This document shows, in pieces, positions 12,901 through 24,973 of a stretch of DNA of 64,000 bases (positions are counted from its first letter, which is position 1; each line of letters opens with the position of its first letter). A program made the position numbers and the translations under genes. Source of the stretch: Tenebrio molitor (Eukaryota > Arthropoda > Insecta > Coleoptera > Tenebrionidae); NCBI RefSeq assembly GCF_963966145.1, contig NC_091050.1:25544001-25608000 (forward strand), in the 5' to 3' direction. The notes below the pieces were generated by a model, which searched no databases, was not told the origin of the DNA, and worked only from the letters and a program-made list of their open reading frames with translations.

Positions 12901-13057
12901 ATTGTTTTATATTTAAATGTATGTATGTATTAACAAACAAGGCGAACTTTACTTTTATCAAATAGTCACTAATTCTACAATTGACAATAATGTTGTGTAC
13001 CATATGAGAAGTGTTTTATCATGATAAAACTGAATAATTTCTTCGTGTCGTAATATA
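9980..13057 (+). other. muscleblind intron, first part
   Basis: AT-rich intron with poly-T and poly-A tracts, short ORFs without motifs (for example 11887-12192) and no clear repeats until the transposon that starts at 13058. Confidence 0.6.
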
Positions 13058-14300
13058 CAGGGTGATTCACGAGGAATAATTAGGCTGAGCAAATTCTCGA
13101 TGCAACCAACATTACATTTTCGCAACTTTGCGAAACTTTTTAAAAAACTACAACTTCCATCCACAATGCCTATCAATCATTTTTTGACATAGACAGAAGT
13201 ACCTAACTAAAATACCAACGCAAAAGATGTTTTAATAACGAACACAACGTAAAATTAAGTGAATCAATTAGGGAGATGTCAAAATTCTGCCCACCATTCT
13301 TTCGCATGCGTCCATGCGGTTCCGGAAAGATCCTCTCAGTCTCATAAACATCGCCGGCGTTACAGATCTACACGCGACAGTTATTCGATGGTCAAGATCT
13401 TCTCTACTATTGATAAGTGTTTGGAAGACACGCTCTTTCACCATTCCTCATAAAAAGTAATCTAGTGGAGTTATGTCAAGACTTGGCGGGGGCCTAGGAT
13501 TAATCGAACCCCTATCTATCCTCTTATTCGCACATACAGTGTCTAAATAGCGTCTCTCATCTGTGTAGAAATGAGGGGGTGCGGAATCCTGTGGGAGTCA
13601 CATGTTTTGTCTTCTGTGTAAATCCATCTCCTCCAACAAAATTGGCAGAATGTTTTGCAGAAAACTTAAATACACTAGACAGTTTAGTCTTCGTGAAAAA
13701 AATATGGTCCTATAATTTTTTTCCCCAATATTCCACACCAAACATTTATGGAATAAAGCGTCTGGAAGTGAGTGTCCTTCGCCAATCCAGCGAGGGTTAT
13801 TCTGGACATAATAGTGACAATTATGTTCGTTGACATCCCCATTGTTGCTAAATAATACTTCATCACTGTAAAGCACATTTTCCAAAAAAAAACAAATTCT
13901 AAAATGATCTGTTTCCGAACAAATCGACAAAAGTTCAGTCTTTTAGAGTAGTGTGCCTCTTTAAGCCCTTGGACCAAGGTGATATGATAAGGATGAAACG
14001 TATTTTCATTGGCAGTTCTGCAAACAGAAGACTGGCTTGGCTAATGCCTACCTTTCTTGTCACTTCGCGTTGCCTCACATAAAAAATTTGAAGAACTATT
14101 TCGTGTTCCTTATCCCACTCTTTGCTTGATAACTTAACGGGAGACCAATTAGCTCTTAACTGACCCTCCAATCTTTAAAAAAACATGTCAGAAGGCACTC
14201 TCATTTCGAGGTATCGCTGGGCATAAACAAGAGCAGCAAGCATTCTTCAAACATTCTCCAGAAACTAAAATCATGTCAGTCTTCTCTCATCATTCGAATA
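13058..14300 (-). mobile_element. decayed IS630-type (DUF4817/DDE) transposon in muscleblind intron
   Basis: The left end is TA followed by CAGGGTGATTCACGAGG, the usual terminus of this superfamily. Reading leftward, minus-strand fragments follow the order of a DUF4817-DDE transposase. About 14,290-14,180 carries an HTH-like remnant (LVYAQRYLEMR). About 14,070-13,940 carries the linker (RKVGISQAS, MVQGLK). About 13,900-13,690 carries the first catalytic block (ENVLYSDEVLF, then NEHNCHYYVQNNPRW). The fragments are in different frames and contain stops. The second and third catalytic residues are not found, so the copy is dead. I could not find a matching right terminus, so the 3' coordinate is approximate. 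It lies antisense within the host intron. Confidence 0.72.
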
Positions 14301-15043
14301 AGTGTAAATTTTGCCTACTTTGTAATGAATTTGTAGCGTTTGTCAAAAAATGGCAATGGTAAGATTGATAGGCATCGTGGATCCAAATTCGTGTTGGTTT
14401 TGATTTCTGAGGAAATTTACCTTCTGGACTACCTCTGGAAATGGAATATTAAGCAATTTTTAATACATACAAATATTTGCCACTAAGAATTCCAACGATT
14501 TGTTGTTGTTGATTAATCACGCTTTGGTAGTATCTGAGTGTCTGCAAAATGAACATTTACATGTATGTGATTGTCTGATAAGATAAAAACAAACTCCGGA
14601 AGTTGATACATTTTCCTGTGAATATTACACACCGAAATAGCATTATGTTGATACAACCTATTTGACTTTTAAGAATGCCATCTTCAAATAAATAAACAAA
14701 TCAGTGAACAGAATGTTTCTTGTAAATATAAGTTGTTTTAAAACCAATTGCCGGCATTACCGAAGAGTATCAATATTCGCCCGAACCCAAAAGCAGTGTC
14801 AACATAGAGCGAAGGTCGTTTCAGGTTGGCTTTTTTAAGTAAATAATGATCGTGTCGTACCAACTTAGAAGTATGTCATAGTGCAATACCGTTAATGACT
14901 TGGGCGTGTTAATATAGCACCACTTAATTCAAACCTCAAACAAAACTGTATTTCATTTGGATGAGAGAAAATAATGCAAATACGTATGTTGTTTATACAT
15001 AAAGGGGGAAAACGTCAACTGTTCGTAAAATGAACGTTCAGTA
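14301..15043 (+). other. muscleblind intron between two elements
   Basis: AT-rich sequence with no supported gene. It may include the undetected right end of the decayed transposon. Confidence 0.45.
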
Positions 15044-15147
15044 CACGGTCATTATAAATGAGTCTCACTCATGTTATGAGGCTTGAGGCACATTCAACTA
15101 CGTCACCAACGCCTACTGCGATGGGACAATCATTTATAACGACCCTG
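15044..15147. mobile_element. tiny TIR element (MITE, 104 bp) with TA target copies
   Basis: Both ends are imperfect inverted copies of a 28-30 bp terminus: CACGGTCATTATAAATGA on the left, and on the right the complement of CAGGGTCGTTATAAATGA. Each end is flanked by TA. The right end also carries the box CAACGCCTACT 30 bp inside the terminus. The same right end (GCGATGGGACAATCATTTAT) recurs at about 60,605-60,640. It has no coding capacity and is presumably mobilised by an IS630-type transposase. Confidence 0.72.
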
Positions 15148-15303
15148 TATAACAAATCATTTCTTGCAGTACCTACATGTTTTGTTGACAATGAAAAAAG
15201 ATAAAAGGAAAACCTGTAGATTTACCGGTAAATCGAGAAGCACTTGGGGGACAGATGATTTCGAGTCGAAATGAATTGGTGACAATTTTGATTGTTGTTG
15301 CAG

Positions 15304-15455
15304 GAGATGGGGTGGAAGTGGTGGAGCATCGAGTGGCCGTGTGCCGTGACGCTGCAAAGGGACAGTGCACTCGTTCCACCTGTAAATACTACCACATCCC
15401 AATTGCGCTGCCACCAGCACCCGTCATGGCTGCCCTGGCCTCTTACCTGCAGTAG
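15304..15455 (+). CDS. mbl: muscleblind last exon: second finger of the CCCH pair and stop
   Basis: An acceptor (TTGTTGTTGCAG) precedes GAGATGGGG. With the G carried from 9979 the reading is GDGVEVVEHRVAVC..., giving the finger CRDAAKGQCTRSTCKYYH (C-x7-C-x4-C-x3-H). Next come PIALPPAPVMAALASYLQ and TAG at 15453-15455. The KGxC-R-xxCKYxH pattern is diagnostic of the second finger of MBNL pairs, where the His-Pro or His-Ile end contacts GC dinucleotides in RNA. Together with 9898-9979 this makes a complete tandem pair with a 20-residue linker and a short C-terminus. An upstream in-frame ATG at 15255 belongs to the intron. This exon is the 3' end of the gene on this reading. Confidence 0.87.
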
Positions 15456-16065
15456 TCACAACGACAAACACCGAACCGTTTATTTATGTCATGTTTATAT
15501 AGAACTTTTTATTATTATATTGTATAATGGTCATATAATGACAAAAAAATGTTTGTGTTAAAATTAGTTTTTGATTGAATAGTGTAGTACAGTAAGATTA
15601 TCTGAGTGAGTGAATGCCCTATGTCAGATCGAAGGATGACCATAATGTAATCCTCTTAATCTGTTTGAAAGATGTCCTTATGCAGAAATCGTATCGCACT
15701 GACTTTTTTTTTGAATTCGATAAATCAAAAGTGTTATGTTCAGATCGAGACGAATTAACTTACACGAAGGTTCACTCCGATGTCGGTAAGCGTTTTTCAA
15801 ATAGACTGTAACAGATGCGACGTATCTGCGTTTTTCAAAATAATAAAAAAATGTTTGTGATAGTGATAGTTTCGAGTTTGTGTAAGCTGACTTGCGATCT
15901 GACACGTAATCTTTGAAACGCGTGATATTGGACAATTTGTACCTAATTTTTGACGTGGCCATTTGCCTTTTACGGTACGAATTCTGCATAAGGCTTTCTG
16001 CTGTCACATAGGTGCAACACGCCACCCTATATTCATTGTTATCGAAGAATTAAAAAAAAAATAAA
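15456..16065 (+). other. mbl: probable muscleblind 3' UTR with poly(A) signals
   Basis: AT-rich sequence after the stop. AATAAA hexamers occur at 15842-15847 and about 16059, the first good candidates for cleavage of the long isoforms. The antisense ORF at 15678-16025 shows no motif and is taken as noise. Confidence 0.5.
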
Positions 16066-19000
16066 TGAACGTCCCGCTGGTTCGACCCAGGCAGTGGGCC
16101 ATGAGTCACAATAGTCGAACTGGGAGATATCTGGAGCGTTCTTATTAGTTCCAGAATATTCTTATTACTGTGTTATTAAATTTTTTAACTGTTTCATTTT
16201 TATATAGCTGTGATTTTATATTGGTGTTGGATGTTTTAAACTGTGACATATTCTAAAATATTGATAATTTGTATATTTAAAATTAGACGGGGAAGTTTTG
16301 AGAATGTTTTTTCAAATTTTTAAAGGTCCACGTAGATCGTGTCACTTGTGAAACGTTGATTTGCACGTCGACAGCGGTGTGGACCTTCGCGAATTTGACT
16401 AGAGTAAACTTTTCAAAATATACTCGAAAGTATTTTTAAGTTGCCTGCATGGTTTTTAGACGGAGGAACTACACCCTAAACCTCGGGCTGATGATAAATT
16501 GGTCTAGTCAAAATCAAGTAGGGTTTTCGATTAGTGCGTTAATTATTATTAATTTACTTCATAACTCGATATCTCCCGACCAAGTGCCACAAATTAAGAA
16601 TTGAAATCGAAACATAAATGTTCCTGAAAAGCATTTAAGTAAGTTCCACAGTCCGACAGTCTGGTATTAAAGGGCGAGATGGGGCGCCATGTGTGATATC
16701 GGGTGGTCTGTCTGAATGAGTGCTGTTATTATTATATTGTACATAGATATAGGTCGTAACGGACAAACTCGCATTATTGGAGTTATTTTATTCATCTACT
16801 TGATAATGTTTAAATAAAAAATATTAAATTGCTAGGATCTAACAAATTAAGTATTAAACAACTTGTTACGTAAATATTGTAATTAATCAGGTCTTTCCCT
16901 TTAATACCATGATAGAGTGAGAGCTTCCACAGTCAGAGCGCGGGTCTCTGCTTTTGCTTAGTGCATTTGCATCGTTTGCTAGGTTAGCTCTTCTCTTGGG
17001 TTGCGCTGTTTATGTGCCCCTGCCATCCCCGCTGCTGTTCGATCTGCAGTTATCCGAAAATTCCTCCTCCGATCGTCCCACAGTTCAACAAACACATCCC
17101 CCTCTAGGCCTAGCGTGCAGAATCGGACAGCGAGAGACAGTTGAATATTACGTGTCTGTACAGTACCCATGCTATATTATTATTATTATAGTCCATAGTT
17201 AACCTAACCTAGAATAATTTTCCTAACATATAACATTATATTATCTTGCATGTCCCTAGATCAAACATTACGTCTTGTTCTATACTTAATATAGTTATAG
17301 ATTTAGCTGTTTCTTAGCGATATTTATTCATTTGCGTGAAACACTTGGACAGAATCTTGCAAAGTTGTTTTTTTGCGTATTTCAGCCTACAGACCCGAGC
17401 TTTATTTTGAAAACGCTTAAGCTTATTTAATCACACGAGTTGATAAGATCATGACAAAATTCTACCACATAGTTCTTGTTTGAAATTTGTTTTGATTTGA
17501 CGAGAGGGAAAGTAGAGGAAGATGTATAAATTCTAATCCAATTTGGCTTCCATTTTTATTGTATTTTGTATGATACATCCTGACAATGTTTTCCTCAATT
17601 GCCCTCGAAAATTCAAGTTTTTTGTTTTTTTTTTGTTTATCACTTTTATTGTATAGTTGTTGTTGATGATACTTAAAAGATTTAAAAAAAGTTTTGGTAA
17701 TTTTACTAACTACTTACATAAAGTCCTTTTTAAAATGTCGCTTCCCCCTTAACGAAAAAAGAAATATAAACATAAGAACGAACACCAATTATGCCGTTTA
17801 CACATTATGTACATACACAACACCAGATCAAAGGTTTTTTCTAATACTTATACAATTGTATTTGTTGGTTTCTTGATAGGATGACAATATTAATTTTTAA
17901 GCGGTTTGGATTTCGTTATTTACGTAATGTGTTAAACAGCGAGGGAGACTATCATTCATGCACATGTTTGCTTTGGATTGTCTGAAATTCTTTGCTATGC
18001 TTCAAGCAGCTATTGCTAAACGCCTCGAGCTTTGCTGACAGACAATGTGATCTAACACTATTCTTTACGGCTTTGGTTTTTGTTATAGTTGTAGAATTTG
18101 TTTTTTTGGAACCTGTCAGTTGCCTCTTAAATCTTTACGTAGCACGTAGTTTTTTTTTTTAAATTGATATATTTTTATATGTTTATCTACTTTGTTGATT
18201 TTTTATTCTTTTTTTTTTGTTATTTTGGTAACTGACGACAACTGGCGAGTTATGTTGTGAGATTTCTTACCCTTAAGTAGAAATGACCTGCGCAATAACC
18301 AGGTCACCTAGCAGGCTGCCCATTTTTAACCTAATTGTTATTGATATATTTTTAAAACATCTGATAAAATTACCTGAAAATGATAACAGAGTGAATTTCT
18401 TATATGAGCCACATAGAAGAGGACTTTTTAATATCTGCTAATCAAATACAGTAACACTATTTGTATAAAATATACTTTGTATATAGTGGCTCATTATTTT
18501 TTCATTTTATCAACAACAATTTTGTGATATTTTAGTAATGATTGTTATTTAAGTCACATCACAAAGCAAACAACTAGCTGTTTGCGCCGTCTGTTAAAAA
18601 ACAAACGCATATGAAGCATCCGAGCCATCTGCATTTGTTTTTCATCAGTTCTGTTAAGCAGTTCCACGGAGAAGCTCGTTCCTTGAGTCCTGCTGAATCC
18701 TCGATTATATTTTGATTGGTACTCTCAACGAACGGGAAGTTCCTGGTATATTAATTTTAGGAATTTATTTACAATAATCCTGTGAAGAGGCGAGGTAATT
18801 CAGAAATAAGGAGAAAATCGCAAAAAATGTTATAACAGTTATTTTTTGAAAAATATAAATAAAGATATTATAAAATATAATGATATTTAATTAATGATCA
18901 TTAAACGTATGTGTAAAAATGAGTAAAAATGAATGTATGCATGATATTTAAACAGACATCATAATCACGATATTGGACTTTTCTTTTCTCCTTATTGTTG

Positions 19001-19815
19001 AATGCTAGACAGGCATGTAGGAAGAAGTCGTTTGGTTCGATTGGGGGCCATATGATCGATATATATCAGTTTGATTTTGCCTAAATGAGTGTTGATATTA
19101 AAATTATTTATTCTTGTATAACTCTTGTATAAAAATATCATTGTGTTGGGGGCCATCTCACCAGTTGGAATTGCACTTTTCTACATGCCTGCCATTGGAG
19201 TGAGTGAACTAATATATTTGATAAAGTGTGTGATTATACAGTTGATTTTTATGTAGGGAAGTTGCCGACTGTCCTTGCCTTCAGTACTCTGTCAGGATTT
19301 GTGTTAATGAAAATTGTGCCATACATATTAAAGATGTAGCCCATTCTGATATGTATTTATTGTCGATAATACCAAACTTCACCATTCAAATTCGGTTCTT
19401 GATCTTATTATTATTGTCTCTATTAGTATTTCTTAATTAATTATTATTATTATAATAAGGTAGTCAAACATTTTGTCAAGTTTCCATGTTCACGTTATGT
19501 CTTATAGACATGATAATTGATTATTGATATATTACCTATTGTTTATTATTAATTAAATATAAGAATAAACTAATGATGTGATGATGATCGGTAGATCATA
19601 CAACGGGGGCTTTTAAGCCCACCATTTTCTGAATATAGTAGAGTTAATAAACCATTATGTGAAATTTTACAAGCATTTTATTATCTTTTCCAAGCATCTA
19701 CGCAAACGATGCAGTACCTACATACTCCCGTCAACATCGTTAAAAGTTCACAAGGCTGATTTCTAAAAAGGAGAGAACATTCTGTAATAACCCAAAGTCA
19801 ATATTCAAACATTTG
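16066..19815. other. intergenic or distal 3' UTR, nothing recognised
   Basis: About 3.7 kb of AT-rich DNA with many AATAAA-like and TTATTA runs. A GC-richer patch lies at 16,920-17,160; it is open in two frames but has no start, splice or domain logic I can defend. No inverted repeats, transposase fragments or RNA genes were recognised. Muscleblind genes can have very long 3' UTRs, so part of this may be transcribed. Confidence 0.5.
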
Positions 19816-19819
19816 AAAA

Positions 19820-21525
19820 AAAATTGGAATGGAGCCGAGTCGAAGACCCGGCCTAGTAACTTACCCGACATCAATTTAAACCAATCTGAATTGACCCGAG
19901 ATACTTACTTTGTCCTTGTTAACCCACATAAGTCGTCTTCTTCTAATTCTCGCAAATAGTAAATATCATTTCCAACATAAAAACACATGACCTTTCCACT
20001 GGTAATGTCAAATTTCCATGTCACCTCATTATTTTTTCGAGCAACCCCCCTCGTAGTCGGATTGACGCCAAACTCTATTCGGTAGTCACTATTACAGAGT
20101 TATTTCCAATGGCAAGATCCGAGACTATTTTGTTAAAAGTTTCAGCAGTTATCGCCGTCATTCTATGAAGCCGAAATAACTTAAGTCCGCCATATTGGAA
20201 AAATCCGCAAATTGTAAACATCGTTTCCCACATAAAAACACATGCCCTTTCAAACAGTAAAGTCAAATTTCTATGTTTCCTTATTATTTTTTCGACCTAC
20301 CCCCACCCTCTTCCACCCCCCGTGGCCAGATTGACACCAAAAGCTTTTCAACTCGAGCGACCACGGGTAAGTTTGTGTTGGTCAAATTTGAAAGCAATCG
20401 GTCAAAGCGTTTTTGAGTAATCGTGGGAGAACGAAAAGTGGGACAGACAGACGCACAGACAGACATCATTCTAAAAACTTCATAAACGTTGGGATACCCG
20501 CTTTTGAATTCAAACCATCCGCCAACAAAAACAATGATAGTACCAATGTCGGTACCACCAACGACCACTAGGAGCGGGGGTGAAAGCCGACAGGGGATGA
20601 GCGGCCATGTTTTTTTTTTTTGAGACACTTGAGAGTGGTGCAGAAGTACCGTGTATTTTTCTGTGTTCTAATTGTGCGATTTTAGTTGTTTTTAACTTAC
20701 CCGACCAAAGGAAGGTAAGTTATTGTGATCGGTCCAAAATTTCGAATTGCTAATTTCATCAGATCTTTACGTTTTGAGGTCCCCTGAATACGTTAATGAA
20801 GTTTTTAGAATGATGTCTGTCTGTGCGTCTGTCTGTCCCACTTTTCGTTCTCCCACGATTACTCAAAAACGCTTTGACCGATTGCTTTCAAATTTGACCA
20901 ACACAAACTTACCCATGGTCTCTCGAGTTGAAAAGCTTTTGGTGTCAATCGGACCACGGGGGGTGGAAGAGGGTGGGGGTAGGTAGAAAAAATAATAAGG
21001 GAACATGGAAATTTGACTTTACCGTTTGAAAGGGCATCTGTTTTTATGTCGGAAACGATGTTTACCATTTGCGGATATTTCCAATATGGCGGACTTATAA
21101 GGTTATTTACGTCTTCATAGATCGACGGCGATAACTGCTGAAACTTTTAACAAAATAATCTCGGATCTTGCCATTGGAAATAACTCTGTAATAGTGATCA
21201 CCAAATAGAGTTTGGTGCCAATCCGACTACGAGGGGTGGAAGGGGGTGGGGGTTGCTCAAAAAAATAATGAGGTAACATGAAAATTTGACATTACCAGTT
21301 GGAAGGGCATGTGTTTTTATGTTGGAAATGATATGTACTATTTGCGAGAATTTCCAATATGGCGGCTTATAAAGTTATTTACGTGTTTATAGTTCGGCGA
21401 TAATAATTGGTAAAAATTTTAACAGAAAATTAGGTAGGTATCTCGGATCAATTCAGATTGGTTTAAATTGATGTCGTGTAAGTTACTAGGCCGGGTCTTC
21501 GACTCGGCTCCATCCCAATTTTTCT
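19820..21525. mobile_element. 1.7-kb fold-back element with tandem-unit arms
   Basis: Two arms of about 760 bp are inverted copies of each other around a centre at 20,590-20,750. The left arm starts ...TTGGAATGGAGCCGAGTCG and the right arm ends CGACTCGGCTCCATCCCAA. Deeper pairs also match, such as the inverted GTCTGTCTGTGCGTCTGTCT block at 20,450 and 20,815. Each arm is itself built from two direct units of about 250-275 bp, seen twice as 'TTTTTATG...GGAAA...GATAT/GTTTAC...TTTCCAATATGGCGG'. It has no protein. The ORFs here are by-products of the repeats. A separate piece of the centre and inner arm recurs at 29.76 kb. This is a non-autonomous DNA element of unknown superfamily. Confidence 0.75.
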
Positions 21526-21639
21526 TATTGAACTGTGCTAAATGTTGCTATCCAGCTTCTGTTTTTGAACTAGGTACTTATGTGTTTGGGGTACTAAAAT
21601 TATTTCTGTTTCGCGCGAAATGTAGTTTAACAATAATAA

Positions 21640-23517
21640 GTATTCATAAATGCTTACTTGATCACTTTAACGGATTTATTAGGGAACCTAACACATTTCC
21701 AGAGTTTTTGGCCCATGGTATAACATATCTGAAACCAAAAGATTCCGATACTAAAAATCCATCAAAATATAGGCCAATCACATGTCTACCTACAATTTAT
21801 AAAATTATGACATCTTGCATTAAAGTAATAATTTACGACCATTGTCAAAAATTAAATATACTTAATGAAGAACAAAAAGGTTGTGTCAAAGAGTGTTTTG
21901 GTTGTAAAGAACAACTCATAATAGATACGGTAATAATGGAACAAGCTAGAAAAAATAATAGAAATATTAATACCGCATTCATAGACTACAAAAAAGCCTA
22001 TAATTCAGTACCACATTCATGGTTAATTAAAATTTATAAAATTAATTTGGATTTGATTAACTTTTTATCTCATGTTATGACATTTTGGAGAACTCCTTTA
22101 AATTTATCAATAAACAATACTAAATTAAAATCCGAGCCTATTCAAATTAAACGGGGAATTTATCAAGGAGATTCTTTAAGTCCTTTATGGTTTTGTCTAG
22201 CCATTAATCCTTTGACAAATCTATTAAATAGCACTGGATATGGTTTCAATATTAGACTTAATAATACCACACTTTATATGGATGACATAAAACTTTATGC
22301 ATCAAAAAAGAATCACATTTTATCTTTACTAACAATAACTGAAAATTTCTCAAATGATATTGGGATGAGTTTTGGTATTGATAAGTGTAAAATGCAATCA
22401 ATATGTCACGGTCATTACGAACATTTAGAACATATAACTCAAGAAGGAGAAATCATTAAAAATTTAAATAAAGGAGAATTCTATAAATATTTAGGTATTA
22501 ATCAATCAAATCATATTCAACACTCAATTATAAAAGAAAATTTAGAAAAGCATTTAAGAATTAAATCTATTTTAAAATCAAAATTAAACGGTAATAATTT
22601 AATTAAAGCAGTTAATACATATGCTGTTCCATTACTGACCTATTCTTTCGGTGTTATAAAATGGTCCAAAACTAATTTACAGAACATAAACATTAAAACT
22701 AGAGTTCTTTTTACCAAATTTAGTAAACACCATCCTAAATCTGCTATTGAAAGATTTAATTTACCACGCGAAAACGGTGGTAGGGGTTTTTCAAATCTAG
22801 AAATACTGCTAAAAAATCAAATTGCTTCACTAAAAAATTATTTCCTCAATAGAGCTCGTGATAACACCTTTTTTAATGCTTTGGTTTCAGCCGATAAAGG
22901 CTACACACCTTTAAATTTAAGTGATAATATAATTTCAGATATTGTTAAGCCAAATATACCTGACACTATAGCAAATATAAAACAGAAGTCTTTACATGGG
23001 AGATACTTTAAAGAACTGGAACAACCAGAAGTTAATATTCAGGCCTCTCATGCATGGCTTAAGAAATCAAATATTCACCCCGAGACGGAGGGTTTTATAT
23101 TTGCAATACAAGATCGTGTTATAAATACAAGAAATTATAAAAAACACATATGCGGTTTACAATCGATAATTGATAAATGTAGGATTTGCGGAACTGAAGG
23201 GGAAACAATTGAACACATCATTTCTTCTTGCACCGTTTTGGCTCAAAGCGAATAAAAAAAACGTCACGATATATTCGCTAAAATTATAGATACACATGAA
23301 TTTAGCTGTTAAATTCAATTGATTAAAGAATACACAGCCACATTATAGCTATACACCAGAAAGTTGTTTGGAAAATGACAGTTACAAGTTATATTTTGAT
23401 AGAACAATTTTAACTGACATTCATATTAAGCATAACAGACCAGACATTATAATTTTAAATAAACAACAAAAGCAAGCATATCTTTTAGATATAGCTGTTC
23501 CAAATTCACATAATGAT
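21640..23517 (+). pseudogene. LINE A copy 1, 5' part: R4/Dong-like reverse transcriptase
   Basis: Reverse transcriptase of an early-branching non-LTR retrotransposon with a restriction-like endonuclease (R2/R4/Dong/NeSL group). One long frame reaches the TAA at 23253-23255. Motifs in order: HGITYLKPKD, YRPITCLPTIYK, the first catalytic Asp in AFIDYKKAYNSVP, IYQGDSLSPLWF, the active site LYMDDIKLYA, FYKYLGIN, NTYAVPLLTYSF and ENGGRGFSNLE. A CCHC knuckle follows (C-R-I-C ... H-I-I-S-S-C), then the nuclease signature RPD with D 15 residues later in LLDIAVP. The TAA and at least one frameshift at 23,250-23,370 break the ORF. The 5' end is truncated next to the fold-back element, so the N-terminal DNA-binding fingers are missing. 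The element continues at 28,055 after the nested LINE B. Confidence 0.85.
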
Positions 23518-23866
23518 GATTACGGACGTACGGACGCGTGTGCATGTCGTGCGTGTGTGCTCCGTTGTTTTCGCTTTTTGTCGAGTGTTCCCTGGGATTT
23601 TTGGGAGCGAATTCAGCATAGCTGCATAGGGCCTGTGTCCTCTCGTCTCCATTTTTTGTTTTTTTCTTCTCACTCTGGTTGCTGGGTGAGTTTGTTCCAT
23701 TTTATACTTTTTTCGTATTGTTGATGGTGGAGATGTGATTTCGCCGCGGCAAAAACCACCTTTTTTGCGCTACTGATAGTATTGTGCTATCAGTGCTATC
23801 ACACTCTACTGAATATACTGCCAATTTTGTTCCTCGCCTCTCTTGCTTATTGCTTGTATCTGCATA

Positions 23867-24973
23867 ATGCCTGCTTGCAAATTATGTAGCACAATTTTGA
23901 AACATTTCGATAAATGCATCGAATGTTACGTGTGCAAATCTAGATTTCACATAAAATGTTTGAAATTTGATGATAATGATGTAAAGGTCTTTAATAAATA
24001 TAACAATTTTCAATTTGTTTGTGATGAATGTCTCGCAATTGAGGGCTCATCTAAGCTTGATCTGTTGACTGAATCCGTAAATAAATGTGTGTCAATTGTT
24101 GAAGAACAGAGTCAAATTATTACAGCTCAAAATACTTTGATAAAAGACTTAAAGAATACCAACACGGTTGAGCTCGGAGCAGTTACCAATAATCTACCTC
24201 TTTCTTACTCGGAAGTCACTAAAAAGTCATCTGTCATTCTAAGACCGAAAAATGAAAATCAGACTGTTTCCGATATCAAGAAAGATTTAGTTACTAATAT
24301 TGACCCCATAGCTTCCAAGATAGCGATTTCTAATATTAAGGGGAACCGAAGTGGTGGAGTAATTATTACTTGTGATAGTCTGGAAGATTCCACCAGGATT
24401 AAGGGCTTGATATCTGACAGATTGTCAGGTTATAACGTGAAGGACCTGCCTCTGCTGCATCCGAGAGTTAGAATTTCGCACATTGATTCCTCTGTATCCC
24501 AAGACAAATTGCTAGAGTATATATTGAGTCAGAACAAATCCCTCTTCAGTAAAAACTTTAACTGTGTTCTGAAAAAGTTTTCTCCGCTGCGCAACAATAC
24601 CACCCTTAATCAGGCGTTGTTGGAGGTGGATGTTGCGTCTTATCGTAACATTTTGGCTGCGGGTAAACTTCTCATTGGGTACGATTACTGTAGAGTGTGG
24701 GATGCTGTTGATCTTCGGCGTTGCTTTAATTGCTCGGGCTTTCATCACCTTTCGCGACAATGTCGTCAGACTGAACCGATTTGTCCCAGGTGTGCCGGTC
24801 ATCATTGTGTTAAGGACTGTGCATCCACAACTTTAAAGTGTATTAACTGCTCGGCGCTTCGAGATGAGCATCCGGACATTGACTGTACCCATGCGGCATG
24901 GGATAATTCCAAGTGTATAACTTACAAATCACATCTTGCTACTTTCAAAAGCAGGGTCCTTAGTCTCGAATAG
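23867..24973 (+). CDS. LINE B ORF1: PHD-type and CCHC zinc-finger protein
   Basis: A 368-residue nucleic-acid-binding protein expected to package LINE RNA. I choose the ATG at 23867 because the PHD-like finger starts immediately (MPACKLC). That finger follows a Cys4-His-Cys3 order: C-x2-C ... C-x2-C-x4-H-x2-C ... C-x2-C by about residue 55. The middle (about 100-250) is a probable RRM-like region with no motif I can name. The C-terminus has CFNCSGFHHLSRQC (C-x2-C-x4-H-x4-C), followed by CPRCAGHHCVKDC and CINCSALRDEHPDIDC, so about three knuckles. This layout is typical of ORF1 in CR1/L2/Jockey-group LINEs. It ends in UAG at 24971-24973, and the frame stays open beyond it. Confidence 0.85.
   Translation: MPACKLCSTILKHFDKCIECYVCKSRFHIKCLKFDDNDVKVFNKYNNFQFVCDECLAIEGSSKLDLLTESVNKCVSIVEEQSQIITAQNTLIKDLKNTNTVELGAVTNNLPLSYSEVTKKSSVILRPKNENQTVSDIKKDLVTNIDPIASKIAISNIKGNRSGGVIITCDSLEDSTRIKGLISDRLSGYNVKDLPLLHPRVRISHIDSSVSQDKLLEYILSQNKSLFSKNFNCVLKKFSPLRNNTTLNQALLEVDVASYRNILAAGKLLIGYDYCRVWDAVDLRRCFNCSGFHHLSRQCRQTEPICPRCAGHHCVKDCASTTLKCINCSALRDEHPDIDCTHAAWDNSKCITYKSHLATFKSRVLSLE

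Noticed and set aside
15157..15420. Antisense ORF opposite the last muscleblind exon
   Set aside because: Shadow of the zinc-finger exon; no domain.
16954..17202. GC-richer 82-codon ORF
   Set aside because: Hydrophobic start resembles a signal peptide but there is no splice logic, domain or conserved motif; left as intergenic.
20284..20986. Paired ORFs in the fold-back arms encoding MMSVCASVCPTFRSPTITQK
   Set aside because: The same peptide appears on opposite strands only because the DNA is an inverted repeat; no protein family fits.
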